This document shows, in pieces, positions 16,411-25,493 of a stretch of 64,000 nt of DNA (positions are counted from its first letter, which is position 1; each line of letters starts with the position of its first letter). The notes beneath the pieces were generated by a model. That model ran no database searches. It was not told the DNA's origin and saw only the letters and a list, made by a program, of their open reading frames with translations. A program made the translations under genes and the position numbers. This DNA comes from Dyadobacter sp. CY323 (lineage in GTDB: Bacteria; Bacteroidota; Bacteroidia; Cytophagales; Spirosomataceae), in contig NZ_JAJUXH010000015.1 in the NCBI RefSeq assembly GCF_021390245.1, forward strand, positions 124,001-188,000, given 5' to 3'.

Positions 16411-18861
16411 CTAAAACTCCCTCTCTCCAAACTCGCTGGCTGGCAGCCTGGCCTTTTTCGAGGTTTGGTTGAGATTATAGCTCACATTTAAAAGGAAGAT
16501 ATCAGTCTCTTGAATGTAGTTGGTCGTCGTGAAAAAGTCTTTTCCGAAGGTGGTGATCCGCTGCTTGTTTGAACCAATGAGCCCGAGATCAACATTTTGC
16601 CATTGAAGTGTGGCGGCCAATTTTCCTTTCAGAAAGGTTTTTCTGGCTGAAAGGTGGGGGGTGACAAAACGCGAATCTTCTCCCTGGGCAGTAACCCGCT
16701 TTGACAAATAGTTCAGTGATGCCTGCAGCTGAAAAGTCGGGGCAAATTTGAATGTCGTGTTGGCATTGATCGCGTAAATCCAGCTGGATGTGTTCACATG
16801 GACTTCATTATTGAATAACGCACCTCTGATTTTGTAGTGATATACATTTCCCCCGGCATAAAACTGCCACCATTTTGCAATGTTCAATGTACTGCCCGCT
16901 TCAAGCCCCCAGGAGGTTGCAAGACCCGCATTCGTATAAATGCGGTTTAAAATCGTGTCGTTATACACACTGTTGACCCGGTTCACAACATTCTTAATAC
17001 GCTGATTATAGACGGTCGCAAAAACGCTGCCTTCTTTGAAATCCTTGACGATCCCCAGCTCTGAAAGGTCAATAAACTCGGGAAGGATATCGGGATCGCC
17101 TGATTCAAGCGTTTCTGAATGTTCGCGTTCGGGAAACGGGTTAAGCTCACTGTTTGTCGCCCGCTGCACACGCTTGCTGTAACCACCGCGGGCGCGCAGT
17201 GTTTTGGTAAACTGGTACTGTAAATTAAGTGAAGGAAAAAGATTAGATAAATCAAGGTTCCGGGTATCCTGTCTGCCGGCCGTGAATGCGCGGGTAGAAT
17301 ATTCGTAACGCAAACCGGCAATGTATTCCAGTTTGGCCTGCTTTGCCGCATATTGCCCGTAAACAGAATGGACTTGATTGGTCACTTTGGTATTGCTGCT
17401 GAACTCTGGGATTATATTAAAGAACCCGGTTTCCAGGTTTAAATCAAGGTATTGGAAAGTCCCCTTCTGGACCTGATTGCGGTACTGATAACCTGTTTCT
17501 AGCTTTCCGGAGCCGACGTTAATGCTATAATCCGCTTTCAACCGGAATGCATTTAATGGGTTTTCACTCGGGTTCCGGCTATTTTGCAGAACCACATTGC
17601 GGGAAGGCTCTGTAAGATTGATATTCGTTGTAAGCCCATCCATTCCTGCGTTCTCGACCAGTCCGGAAATAGCCAGCGCCGATTTGTTACCGAACGTGTG
17701 TGTATAATCCAGGTTCCCCAATGTGATCCTGCCCGACTTTCGTGCCACATTTGAATTGAAATAAGTTATACGGCCTACGACACTCCCTGTGGCCAGGTCA
17801 GTTTTCGTATTGTTGTAAACAATGTCGGCACGGCGGGACTGGGAACGGTATCCGGTGTAAAATCCCGCCGAAAACGTGTCACTGGAACGAGGTGTAAAGG
17901 AAACAGAGCCGCGTGCGGTGTTGTTGTAGCGGATAAAACTCCGCTCGCCATCGGATGGAAACGAGGTGAAAACGTTATTAATGGTCGTATTTACATCTCC
18001 GCTACGCTGGCCTGCAATATCATTGCGCAAGTAGTTACCACTCAGGCTAAGGTCCCATTTTTCGGAACGAATATTAAGTGTAGCATCTCCGCCGAAACGC
18101 AACGGATTGTGCAGGTTATCATAACGGTAAATTGCTGGCAAGCCTCCCTGAACATTGGCCGCAAAAGACCTGGTTCCGGCCAGCGCCGCTTTTGTGGTAA
18201 TGTTGATAATGCCCGATTTTCCGTCCGGATCAAACCGCGCCGAAGGCGAGGTGATCACTTCGACATTTTCGATCGTGTTGGCTGGTATCTGGTTCAGGAT
18301 CGTTGCTGCGTCGGTTTGCACGGGCCTGCCATTGATCAAAACCAGAAATCCCGATGAACCGCGCAGGGTAATGTCGCCTTCGCTGCTAACCGTTACTGAC
18401 GGTGTGTTTTTCAAAACATCAGTAGCGGTGCCACCCTGGCTGCTTAAAAACGTATCTGCCCGGTAAACCTGCCGGTCGACTTTATTTTCCAGTGTTTGGC
18501 GCTGACCCGAAACATTCAATTCCTGCAAAGTCCTGGGATCGGCATCCATTGCAATCAGCCCCATTTCCATCAGATTTTGGCCGGAAAAATCGGGTATTGA
18601 TGCCTTCGCCTTGTTATAACCGATGTATTGCGTTTGCAGGTAATATGAGCCAAACGCTACATTTTCAAACTTAAAAGCACCTTTTTCAGACGTTAGCAAT
18701 CCGGTAACCAAAGTAGAATCCAGGCTTTTGAAAAGTGCAACAGAACAGTAGGCCAATGGTTGCTTGGTTTGTCTGTCTGCAACACTGCCGGTGATGGTTT
18801 GCGCCTGAACATAGATGACGGAAGTCAGTAAAATCAGTAAGGTAAACGTAAAAACTTTCAT
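16411..18861 (-). CDS. TonB-dependent receptor-like outer-membrane beta-barrel protein
   Basis: 816 residues. Signal peptide 1-20 (ending YVQAQ), a carboxypeptidase-regulatory-like beta-sandwich at about 21-105 (ITGSVADRQTKQPLAYCSVAL), a plug at about 135-225 (DVLKNTPSVTVSSEGDITLRG, FLVLINGRPV, ENVEVITSPSARFDPDGKSG), and a long barrel of the OMP_b-brl_3 type. No SusD follows, so it is not a Sus pair; ligand unknown (siderophore, metal or peptide are usual). A perfect -7 box TATATTTG lies 41 bases upstream of the ATG. Convergent with chrA; no cotranscribed genes. Confidence 0.9.
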   Translation of the reverse strand: MKVFTFTLLILLTSVIYVQAQTITGSVADRQTKQPLAYCSVALFKSLDSTLVTGLLTSEKGAFKFENVAFGSYYLQTQYIGYNKAKASIPDFSGQNLMEMGLIAMDADPRTLQELNVSGQRQTLENKVDRQVYRADTFLSSQGGTATDVLKNTPSVTVSSEGDITLRGSSGFLVLINGRPVQTDAATILNQIPANTIENVEVITSPSARFDPDGKSGIINITTKAALAGTRSFAANVQGGLPAIYRYDNLHNPLRFGGDATLNIRSEKWDLSLSGNYLRNDIAGQRSGDVNTTINNVFTSFPSDGERSFIRYNNTARGSVSFTPRSSDTFSAGFYTGYRSQSRRADIVYNNTKTDLATGSVVGRITYFNSNVARKSGRITLGNLDYTHTFGNKSALAISGLVENAGMDGLTTNINLTEPSRNVVLQNSRNPSENPLNAFRLKADYSINVGSGKLETGYQYRNQVQKGTFQYLDLNLETGFFNIIPEFSSNTKVTNQVHSVYGQYAAKQAKLEYIAGLRYEYSTRAFTAGRQDTRNLDLSNLFPSLNLQYQFTKTLRARGGYSKRVQRATNSELNPFPEREHSETLESGDPDILPEFIDLSELGIVKDFKEGSVFATVYNQRIKNVVNRVNSVYNDTILNRIYTNAGLATSWGLEAGSTLNIAKWWQFYAGGNVYHYKIRGALFNNEVHVNTSSWIYAINANTTFKFAPTFQLQASLNYLSKRVTAQGEDSRFVTPHLSARKTFLKGKLAATLQWQNVDLGLIGSNKQRITTFGKDFFTTTNYIQETDIFLLNVSYNLNQTSKKARLPASEFGEREF

Positions 18862-18901
18862 AGTGAGCTAAATGCATTTTCTGCTTTTTTTAGCAGACTG
18901 G

Positions 18902-18909
18902 CAAATATA
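18902..18909 (-). promoter_or_regulatory. Candidate -7 promoter element of the receptor gene
   Basis: Reads TATATTTG on the minus strand, an exact match to the Bacteroidota TAnnTTTG element, 41 bases before the ATG at 18861. No TTG is found at the ideal 19-21 base spacing upstream. A small hairpin (CTGCT at 18881-18885 with AGCAG at 18892-18896) lies in the leader. Confidence 0.4.
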
Positions 18910-18995
18910 ACTCTACAACGGTTATAGACTTTGTACATCCGCGCCGATTTCTGGAAAGTTCATGGCGTTTTAGGTGTTGACACTGCGTGCAGCAT

Positions 18996-21860
18996 TCACT
19001 TAATCACATTCTGATTGACTAAATCCTTGAATGCCGCAGTACTTGCGAAGGATTTGTCAACACTATCCAGAAGCTTGTCCCGCCGGATGTAGCTTTTTGT
19101 AATCAACCCGGTCTGAAATGACTTCTCGAACCACTTCAAGGCCTCCTCGTTTTTACGCTGCAAAATATATGCGCAGCCAATTGCATAATATGACAGACCT
19201 TTGAGCCGGTCTTTGTTACCAACCGCTAAAAGAAATTTCAAGCTTTGGTTTGCTTCCTTTTGGTGCAGGAATGCAACTCCCAGATTATAATTCCCCTCCG
19301 GAGTCTGCGTTGCTGAATCCAATGCAAATGCGCTCAGATAATCAGCCGCTGCATTCTTGTATTGGGCCATTGCAATGAAGCAATCGGCCCTGCGCGCGGT
19401 TGATCTGGCCAGCTCATACTTGTTGTCCTGGTCGTTTTCAATGGCAGCGGAAAAGGCACGACCAGCTTCTTCGTAGGCTTCATCACTGTATAATGCGTTG
19501 CCCAGTGCGAAATATTTCAATGAGTTGGTGGCATCGAGTGCAGTGGATTTTTTGTAGTCAGAAATCGCGCGGCGAAGGTTTTTAGTACTTTCATACGCTT
19601 TACCCCTATTGTAATATGCATCAGAAAACGTTGCGTTAAGGCTGATCGCGCGATCGAATTCCTCAATACTTTTCTCTGGTTGCTCAGTAAAAAAATAGGA
19701 AGAACCCAAATTATTGTAAACACTCGCAAGCTGCTGGGAAGTAAGCGACTGCCCTATTTTCTTTTCGTTTGCTTTAATATTTTCATAAGAAACAATGGCC
19801 CGGTCATAAGCTTTCAATGCAAAACCCGCATCGCCCTCACCTTTCACTGCCAGGTAATTGGAAGGCTGTATCTGGACTACTTTATGAAAGTCTTTCTCGG
19901 CCTTTTCGTATCTACCCATATAAAACCAGAGATAAGCCCGGTCAAGATATGCTTCACCATAATCCGGCAAATGCAGAATTGCCATGTCATAAGATTCCAT
20001 GGCCGCAAGCGTGTCACTCACTTTTTCCAGGCTCCGCCCCTTGTGGTACCAGGACTGTGAGTGATTAGGCAAAATATGGATCACTTCATCAAACCCGGTG
20101 ATTGCGGGGCCATAATTCTTTTCGCTAAATCGCCCGAACGCGATGTGGAAATACTGTAATGCAATGGATGTGATCTCTTTGTTTTGCTCTTCGGTGATGC
20201 CCAGTTGTCTTACTCTGGCAAAATCCTTTCCTGCGATCTCCGGGCGGCTGAGCTTGATCTGACACAAACCACGCTGGTAATAGGCCTCATTATACGACTG
20301 ATTTTTATCAATGGCACTTGTCAGGTCTATTACTGCTGCTGAGTAATTTTCTTGCTGAATGTGGTATAATGCGCGGTTAAAATAAGTTTGCGCACTGGCT
20401 GGGTTTAGCTCGATTGCCTTGGAGTAATCTTCCAATGCACCGGTCTTATTGTTGGTCAGCGTTCTTAACCTGGCACGTCTGGTCAGAATGTCAACTGCCG
20501 CGTGGTCGATATTCAGATAGCTGGTCAGATCAGCGGCGGCTTTGGGATAATCCTTTTTGGAAGTGTACAACTCGGAACGTGCCCGCAATGCGGCCAGGTT
20601 GGCAAAATCCAGTTCGATCGCCTGTGTGAAATCTTTTAATGCACGGTCGTGATCATTGGTAACCGCATAGGCCAGGCCTCTGCCCAGGTAATGGTCCGAA
20701 TTATTCTTTTCCTTTTTCAGGATACGGGAGTAATCCTTGATCACTTCGGCATATTTACCCAGATTGTATTTTTCATCCAGCTCGGTTTTCAGGCTGGATT
20801 TCTGGTTGAGTGTCTTGATAGTCTCACCCAGCGTGGTCGAGTCAGGTTTTAATTCGTAAGCCTTCTTGAAATATCCGATTGCTTCGGTATAGCTCCTTGT
20901 TTTCTGAGCAATGTTCGCTTTTGCCAGATATTCCCTCAACAGCTCCACCTGGGTCTGCTTTTCCCTTTCAAATGCTCTCTTAACCTGATAAATCTTCCTT
21001 CTAGGCAGCAGATCATCGAAATCGTTCCGTTTTTCGGCTTCGGTATACGCTTCCAGTGCCTTGTCGTAATCTTTGGCTGCAAAGGCATTGTCACCGTTAG
21101 TAAGCCAGTTGTTGTATTCTTCCAGCGCTCTTTTTTCAGTCTCGCGCTCTTTCTGCCTGGCAAGGTCGGCCGGATTTATTTCCTGGCTTTCCCGGCTGCT
21201 ATCTGTCAAAACGGGCACGGCACTTAACACGACATCATTGAATGTATTCTGCACGGAATCCGCCTGCGTGGCAAAACCCAGGCTGGTTATGAATGTCAGC
21301 CATTTCTTCCCCTTCTTTTCCGCCCTCACCTCCGCAACCCTGGCCGTTTCCTTATAAGGGGTTTTGATCTGGGAATGCGTCCCCCCGAACCGCGACTGAA
21401 AATAAACTTTCACATAATAGTAATCCGACTTTTTGAGCTTTGAAACCTTAAATTCTGAAAATGAGACGGTCCTGTCTATGCTTTTTGGATAAAACAATTC
21501 AAAATCGGCCAGATACCGCTCTACGGTCACATCTGCGCCCGTTTGCTTCGAAGTATGCTCCGGGTTTACGTCATTTTCGACGATCACTTTTTCGTTGAAG
21601 AATATTTTGTTGGGCGAGCTGCCGTAACTATCCGCTCTCAGCGCCTTTCTTTCAAAATCACCCAGATCTTCAAATGCGATCGTATTGAGCAAATCCCCTA
21701 ACCCTTTTTCTACTTTCCGCTGCGCCAGAAGCTGGATTTCCTGCTGGTCGCGGATGCTTAGCGTATCCTGCGCAAAACCAGTTTCAGAGGCAATAAGCGT
21801 ACTTACAATCAGTAGTGAAATACCGGCATAAAAGCGCATTCTAATGTGGTTTGCTTTCAT
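18996..21860 (-). CDS. Large secreted tetratricopeptide-repeat protein
   Basis: 954 residues from the ATG at 21860 (the frame also has a TTG at 21872). Signal peptide 1-31 (ISLLIVSTLIASETGFAQ). Residues 32-215 are a non-TPR domain (RKVEKGLGDLLNTIAFEDLGDFERKA...); from about 245 to 930 there are a dozen or more TPR units, e.g. AKDYDKALEAYTEAEKRN, YLGRGLAYAVTNDHDRALKDF, YFNRALYHIQQENYSAAV, AYLDRAYLWFYMGRYEKA. Such proteins are periplasmic scaffolds for complexes; no enzyme motif. It is the last gene of the minus-strand envelope array, 50 bases after the barrel gene, which suggests it organises the barrel/OmpA products (inference). Confidence 0.8.
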   Translation of the reverse strand: MKANHIRMRFYAGISLLIVSTLIASETGFAQDTLSIRDQQEIQLLAQRKVEKGLGDLLNTIAFEDLGDFERKALRADSYGSSPNKIFFNEKVIVENDVNPEHTSKQTGADVTVERYLADFELFYPKSIDRTVSFSEFKVSKLKKSDYYYVKVYFQSRFGGTHSQIKTPYKETARVAEVRAEKKGKKWLTFITSLGFATQADSVQNTFNDVVLSAVPVLTDSSRESQEINPADLARQKERETEKRALEEYNNWLTNGDNAFAAKDYDKALEAYTEAEKRNDFDDLLPRRKIYQVKRAFEREKQTQVELLREYLAKANIAQKTRSYTEAIGYFKKAYELKPDSTTLGETIKTLNQKSSLKTELDEKYNLGKYAEVIKDYSRILKKEKNNSDHYLGRGLAYAVTNDHDRALKDFTQAIELDFANLAALRARSELYTSKKDYPKAAADLTSYLNIDHAAVDILTRRARLRTLTNNKTGALEDYSKAIELNPASAQTYFNRALYHIQQENYSAAVIDLTSAIDKNQSYNEAYYQRGLCQIKLSRPEIAGKDFARVRQLGITEEQNKEITSIALQYFHIAFGRFSEKNYGPAITGFDEVIHILPNHSQSWYHKGRSLEKVSDTLAAMESYDMAILHLPDYGEAYLDRAYLWFYMGRYEKAEKDFHKVVQIQPSNYLAVKGEGDAGFALKAYDRAIVSYENIKANEKKIGQSLTSQQLASVYNNLGSSYFFTEQPEKSIEEFDRAISLNATFSDAYYNRGKAYESTKNLRRAISDYKKSTALDATNSLKYFALGNALYSDEAYEEAGRAFSAAIENDQDNKYELARSTARRADCFIAMAQYKNAAADYLSAFALDSATQTPEGNYNLGVAFLHQKEANQSLKFLLAVGNKDRLKGLSYYAIGCAYILQRKNEEALKWFEKSFQTGLITKSYIRRDKLLDSVDKSFASTAAFKDLVNQNVIK

Positions 21861-21910
21861 TATTAATCCCAATTAAATTCCTGCTTACAGCTTCATTCGT
21901 AAAAAACCAC

Positions 21911-22954
21911 CTACTTTTTCCCAAAACCGGCCATTCCAATACCAACCCTGGCTCCGACCATGTGGAAAGGATCCGTCACGGATTCAAACGTGCTCTGCAT
22001 CAGCTGATAATGCAGTTCTCCTTCCACCACTACCCGCGAGATCTTTTTGGTAAAGCCTAACCCGATGCCAAAAGAAGGACAGGCGGCCGACAATTGGTCT
22101 TTGGTTTCCTCCCCGTCTTCAAAAATCAATGTCTTGGCTTTCAAAAAATTGCCTTTTCCCTGTGCGACCACGTAAAGCGATTCTTTGAAAAAGTATTTAA
22201 TACCTATCCCCGCATTCGGTCCGGCGAGGGTCATTTCCTGCTTGTAAAGCAGCTCCTCCCCTGCCAGATAGTTTTTCTGAACCGATGCCTGGCTGTAACC
22301 TAATGCGAGGAAAACAGCAATGGATTTTCCGAGCTGGTAATTGCCCCTCACGCTCCCGCCCAGCCATGTCATTAACCCCGCACCCTCCTCCTTATCGGTC
22401 CATATCTTCGAACCCAGCAGATAATTCCCGTCAACGCCCGCCGTAACAGAAAGTTTCGCAAGCGCACCCGGCTTTACGGATGCAAAATCTTCCACCTGTC
22501 CATTGCCATATTCAATTCTCGTCAGATTTTTACGTGCTACTTCATAGCTCGGCCCGGATTCCTGGCGTGTGTATTCGATCTTATCCTTGGTGACCTTTGT
22601 TATTTTGCCCGTGATCATTGTTTTGTTTGCAAGAAAGATCCGGTCTGGCTTCACGGCTGACTCTTTGGTTTCGGTTGGCTCTTTTGCTGTTGCTGCCGTT
22701 GCAGGCGTGGGCGCATTGATCAGCTCCGTTTCTCCGGTTTCGTAAACGATCTTCCAAACCAGTTTCCGGGAAATGCGCAGGGCAGTATGCTTTGCAGTGT
22801 CTTTGGGTAAAAAGTAAATGATCTCCGTATCGCCAATTTCGTCCACAACAGCCTGAATGCTCGTTTTATCAAGTTTATAGATCTGATCGGAGGAAGTTTG
22901 CGCGCGAACTGAAACGGCAAACAGGGTCAAAAGTAAAAGTATAAAGCAACGCAT
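21911..22954 (-). CDS. Predicted outer-membrane barrel protein with two N-terminal beta modules
   Basis: 347 residues, signal peptide 1-18 (ending VRAQ). Two tandem modules of about 55 residues follow: the first DQIYKLDKTSIQAVVDEIGD...YFLPKD...LVWKIVYETGETE, the second DRIFLANKTMITGKITKVTKDKIEY...RKNLTRIEYGNGQVE. Both have the D-x-I-x-L...G-x-I-x-x-V-x-x-x-x-I-x-Y...I-x-Y-x-N-G pattern. Residues about 165-347 alternate polar/hydrophobic strands (NYLLGSKIW, GSVRGNYQLGKSIAVFLALGYS, GIGIKYFFKESLYVVAQGKG, VEGELHYQLMQS) as in small outer-membrane barrels. Function unknown. The same first module occurs in 22975-24189 and 27714-28670. Gap to the 404-residue gene is 20 bases, so one operon. Confidence 0.65.
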   Translation of the reverse strand: MRCFILLLLTLFAVSVRAQTSSDQIYKLDKTSIQAVVDEIGDTEIIYFLPKDTAKHTALRISRKLVWKIVYETGETELINAPTPATAATAKEPTETKESAVKPDRIFLANKTMITGKITKVTKDKIEYTRQESGPSYEVARKNLTRIEYGNGQVEDFASVKPGALAKLSVTAGVDGNYLLGSKIWTDKEEGAGLMTWLGGSVRGNYQLGKSIAVFLALGYSQASVQKNYLAGEELLYKQEMTLAGPNAGIGIKYFFKESLYVVAQGKGNFLKAKTLIFEDGEETKDQLSAACPSFGIGLGFTKKISRVVVEGELHYQLMQSTFESVTDPFHMVGARVGIGMAGFGKK

Positions 22955-22974
22955 AGGTTCTAAATTGACAGGTT

Positions 22975-24189
22975 CTAAAATTTGAGAAACAGAGATACGC
23001 TTAGTCCATTATTTTTAACTTTCAAACCCTTCATCACTTCGGCCAGACCATGCTCGTACCGGAATTCAAGCAAGGGCCTGTCCCCGGAATAGAACGCCAG
23101 CATCACAAGGGCACCGTAGTCAAATTTGTGATCGATCAGGTCCTGGGTCAGATCGTCGGCCTCATACTCGCCATCCGCTTCCTTAAACTCAGAGACGTGC
23201 TTGATCCGGTAGGCGTAGTAGCCCCCTACTCCAATCGCCGGGTTCAACTTGCTTCCGCCTGCTTTCAGGATGAGGGGCAGCAGGTTTGCCTGTCCGTAGG
23301 TGATTTTTGTCCGGCTTGTGATCTCGGGCTGCTGATCTGATGATGTTTCCCGGGAGCCTTTGTTGGCATAAACCAGTTCCAGGCGGGCATTGTAATGTTT
23401 GGTGCTGGCCAGACTAAATCCCAATCCTGCTTCCCAATTGTAAAAAGGCTTCTTCGGCCACGCTACTTTACCCGTATAGAATGATGTCATCGAACCGCCG
23501 ACACGGATACCTACGTAACCTTTGTGCTCTTGCCGAGGTTCTTTACCTGAATTCTCAGGCGCAGGTTCGTGCTGTATTTTGATGATGATCTCATTGGGTC
23601 TGGCTGCTGCGGGCTCGCTCGTCGGCGCGGGCTGCGCGGTTGGGACAGCGACCGGTTTTTGTGGCGTGACAAGCGCCGGTTCTTGCTTTTCGGAAACAGC
23701 TGCCGCAGCTGCTTTCGTCTCCGCCTGAACCGGCGTGGCCTCCGGCTCCTGCGCGTAACTATGCTCGATTCCATTTACATAAACGATCTTTTCGACCTGC
23801 GTCAATGGGAGCTGTTTTTGCTCATTGGTTGCAAGAGAAAACCTGACTACCTCTGCTGTCACTTCCTGAATGCTCACCTGGAAGCTCTCGCCGTTTTTCA
23901 GGAAAAGCTTGTCATTTACCGTTTTTAGCGGGCCCGGCAAATTAAAAATTTCGGTTTCGCCATTTACATAAACTACTTTCCAGACTTCCCCACGCGCTAT
24001 CTTGATCTTCTTTTGATCCTTATCTCCCGGCAAAAAGTATAGTAATTCCTCCGTCGATACTTCGTCAATAACGGCTGCGATCTTCGACCGGTCCACCCGG
24101 TAAATGGTATCCGACTGGCTAGTTTGCGCAACGCAAAACAGTGAGGTGAAAAGTAATAAAATGGCCAGGTATAGGTTTCGCATATCCAT
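22975..24189 (-). CDS. Predicted outer-membrane barrel protein, paralogous N-terminal modules and Pro/Ala linker
   Basis: 404 residues from the ATG at 24189, six bases after the OmpA gene stop; the frame extends to 24210 but that part overlaps OmpA. Signal peptide (LAILLLFTSLFCVAQ). Two beta modules: DTIYRVDRSKIAAVIDEVST...YFLPGD...EVWKVVYVNGETE, then DKLFLKNGESFQVSIQEVTAEVVRF...VEKIVYVNGIEH. Residues about 150-215 are a Pro/Ala/Glu-rich linker, suited to cross the peptidoglycan space. The C-terminal 180 residues look like an outer-membrane barrel (GYVGIRVGGSMTSFYTG, LGFSLASTKHYNARLELVY, LNPAIGVGGYYAYRI) ending LSVSLFLKF. Function unknown; part of the minus-strand envelope array. Confidence 0.65.
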   Translation of the reverse strand: MDMRNLYLAILLLFTSLFCVAQTSQSDTIYRVDRSKIAAVIDEVSTEELLYFLPGDKDQKKIKIARGEVWKVVYVNGETEIFNLPGPLKTVNDKLFLKNGESFQVSIQEVTAEVVRFSLATNEQKQLPLTQVEKIVYVNGIEHSYAQEPEATPVQAETKAAAAAVSEKQEPALVTPQKPVAVPTAQPAPTSEPAAARPNEIIIKIQHEPAPENSGKEPRQEHKGYVGIRVGGSMTSFYTGKVAWPKKPFYNWEAGLGFSLASTKHYNARLELVYANKGSRETSSDQQPEITSRTKITYGQANLLPLILKAGGSKLNPAIGVGGYYAYRIKHVSEFKEADGEYEADDLTQDLIDHKFDYGALVMLAFYSGDRPLLEFRYEHGLAEVMKGLKVKNNGLSVSLFLKF

Positions 24190-24194
24190 TCGGT

Positions 24195-25490
24195 TTAAGG
24201 TTTGTTCCACAGCTGTATCTCCACTCTGCGGTTCTTTTCTTTATTGGCCTCACTGTCATTCGGCGCCACAGGAAATGCATCACCCTTTCCTGTATACGTT
24301 ACCCGACTTACGTCCGCACCACGTTGTTCGAGGAAATGGTAGGCCAGCCGAGCGCGGTATTCGGAGAGTGTCAGATTGAGTTTGCTGTTACCCACATTGT
24401 CGGTATGGCCGATCATATTCAGGTACCCCGAAGGATTTTGGCTGAGCCAGCTGGCCAGCGAATCCAGTACGATTTTGCTCTTTTCACGTAGTTTGTAATC
24501 ACTTTTGTCAAAATAGATTGTCCGAGGGGTGCTCTCGATCGCAGTTACCGGCAGCTCCGGAATCCGTGCCGGTTTCTCTGCAATTCGTGCCGACTGAATA
24601 TTGACCGCATAAAGATTCATCCCACTTGAAGCTGCCAACGATTTTGAATGCAGTATTGCGCCCTCCTTGGTTTTCACAACCAGCTGGTAGTTTCCCACCG
24701 CAGGAATTTCCGATGAAAAGTGTATCCCATCCGTTGAAATCATGGAAACCGGCCTATTTCCCGAGAGCTGGCATTCTACCTTTTGGTCACCACCCTTGAC
24801 GGTCAACGAGAGCATAGAGAACTGGGCACTCAGCCTGATCTGGTATTTGCTTTTTTTGTTGTCCAGCCGATCCATGATCAGGTTTCCGAAATAATCCTGA
24901 TACCCTTTTGCCTTTACCTCGATGGCCACAATGTCTGTACTGGTAAAATCCACTTCATACCCCGGTTGCTCGCCGGAAAGCTGCTGACAGTCCTTTTTGC
25001 CTGATTTGGTATAGAACAAACACAATTCAGCCTGCACTTTTTTGCCCGTCAGCGCGTCGGTCACCTCGAACAACCTGGTGGCCCGCTGTACTGAATTCGT
25101 AAGTCCATTAGATAGTGAAACAAACTGCTGCTGCTCCTGAAAATACGGCTGGTCGCTCGCTTGTTTGTCAATCGGCACCAATTTAACAGGAACCTGAAAT
25201 CCATTACTTTCAGCCTGCCCGATCAGATTGACCGGCAAAATCTGGGGGCGGTACCCTTTTGCTTCCAGACTAATGCCTTCTGCACCACATCCGAGCGATG
25301 CCTGGAATTGCCCCATGGCGGAAGTTCGTGAAAGTGGTTGAAGTTTCCCCTTCATTTTTTGATTGATCAAAACGCCTGCGACTGGTTTACCTGTATAAGC
25401 ATCTCTTACATCTCCATAAATGTTCACGCATTGCGCCCCGACCATAAAGGACACGCACAGCCCGATTGCGCAAAAAATAAACCGCCGCAT
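24195..25490 (-). CDS. OmpA-family protein with carboxypeptidase-regulatory-like domain
   Basis: 431 residues. Signal peptide 1-19 (LCVSFMVGAQ). Residues about 21-100 are a CarboxypepD_reg-like sandwich (CVNIYGDVRDAYTGKPVAGVLI); the middle 120-300 is beta-rich without a family I recognise; residues about 320-431 are an OmpA peptidoglycan-binding domain (TIYFDKSDYKLREKSKIVL, MIGHTDNVGNSKLNLTLSEY, RARLAYHFLEQRGA, NKEKNRRVEIQLW). Expected to link peptidoglycan with outer-membrane partners. It lies three bases after the NTF2-like gene and six bases before a barrel gene, which makes tight cotranscription near certain. Confidence 0.85.
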   Translation of the reverse strand: MRRFIFCAIGLCVSFMVGAQCVNIYGDVRDAYTGKPVAGVLINQKMKGKLQPLSRTSAMGQFQASLGCGAEGISLEAKGYRPQILPVNLIGQAESNGFQVPVKLVPIDKQASDQPYFQEQQQFVSLSNGLTNSVQRATRLFEVTDALTGKKVQAELCLFYTKSGKKDCQQLSGEQPGYEVDFTSTDIVAIEVKAKGYQDYFGNLIMDRLDNKKSKYQIRLSAQFSMLSLTVKGGDQKVECQLSGNRPVSMISTDGIHFSSEIPAVGNYQLVVKTKEGAILHSKSLAASSGMNLYAVNIQSARIAEKPARIPELPVTAIESTPRTIYFDKSDYKLREKSKIVLDSLASWLSQNPSGYLNMIGHTDNVGNSKLNLTLSEYRARLAYHFLEQRGADVSRVTYTGKGDAFPVAPNDSEANKEKNRRVEIQLWNKP

Positions 25491-25493
25491 TTT

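Noticed and set aside
19680..20060. Long opposite-strand frames inside the TPR gene
   Set aside because: Composition typical of antisense shadows, no start signals, and the minus-strand TPR repeats are unmistakable.
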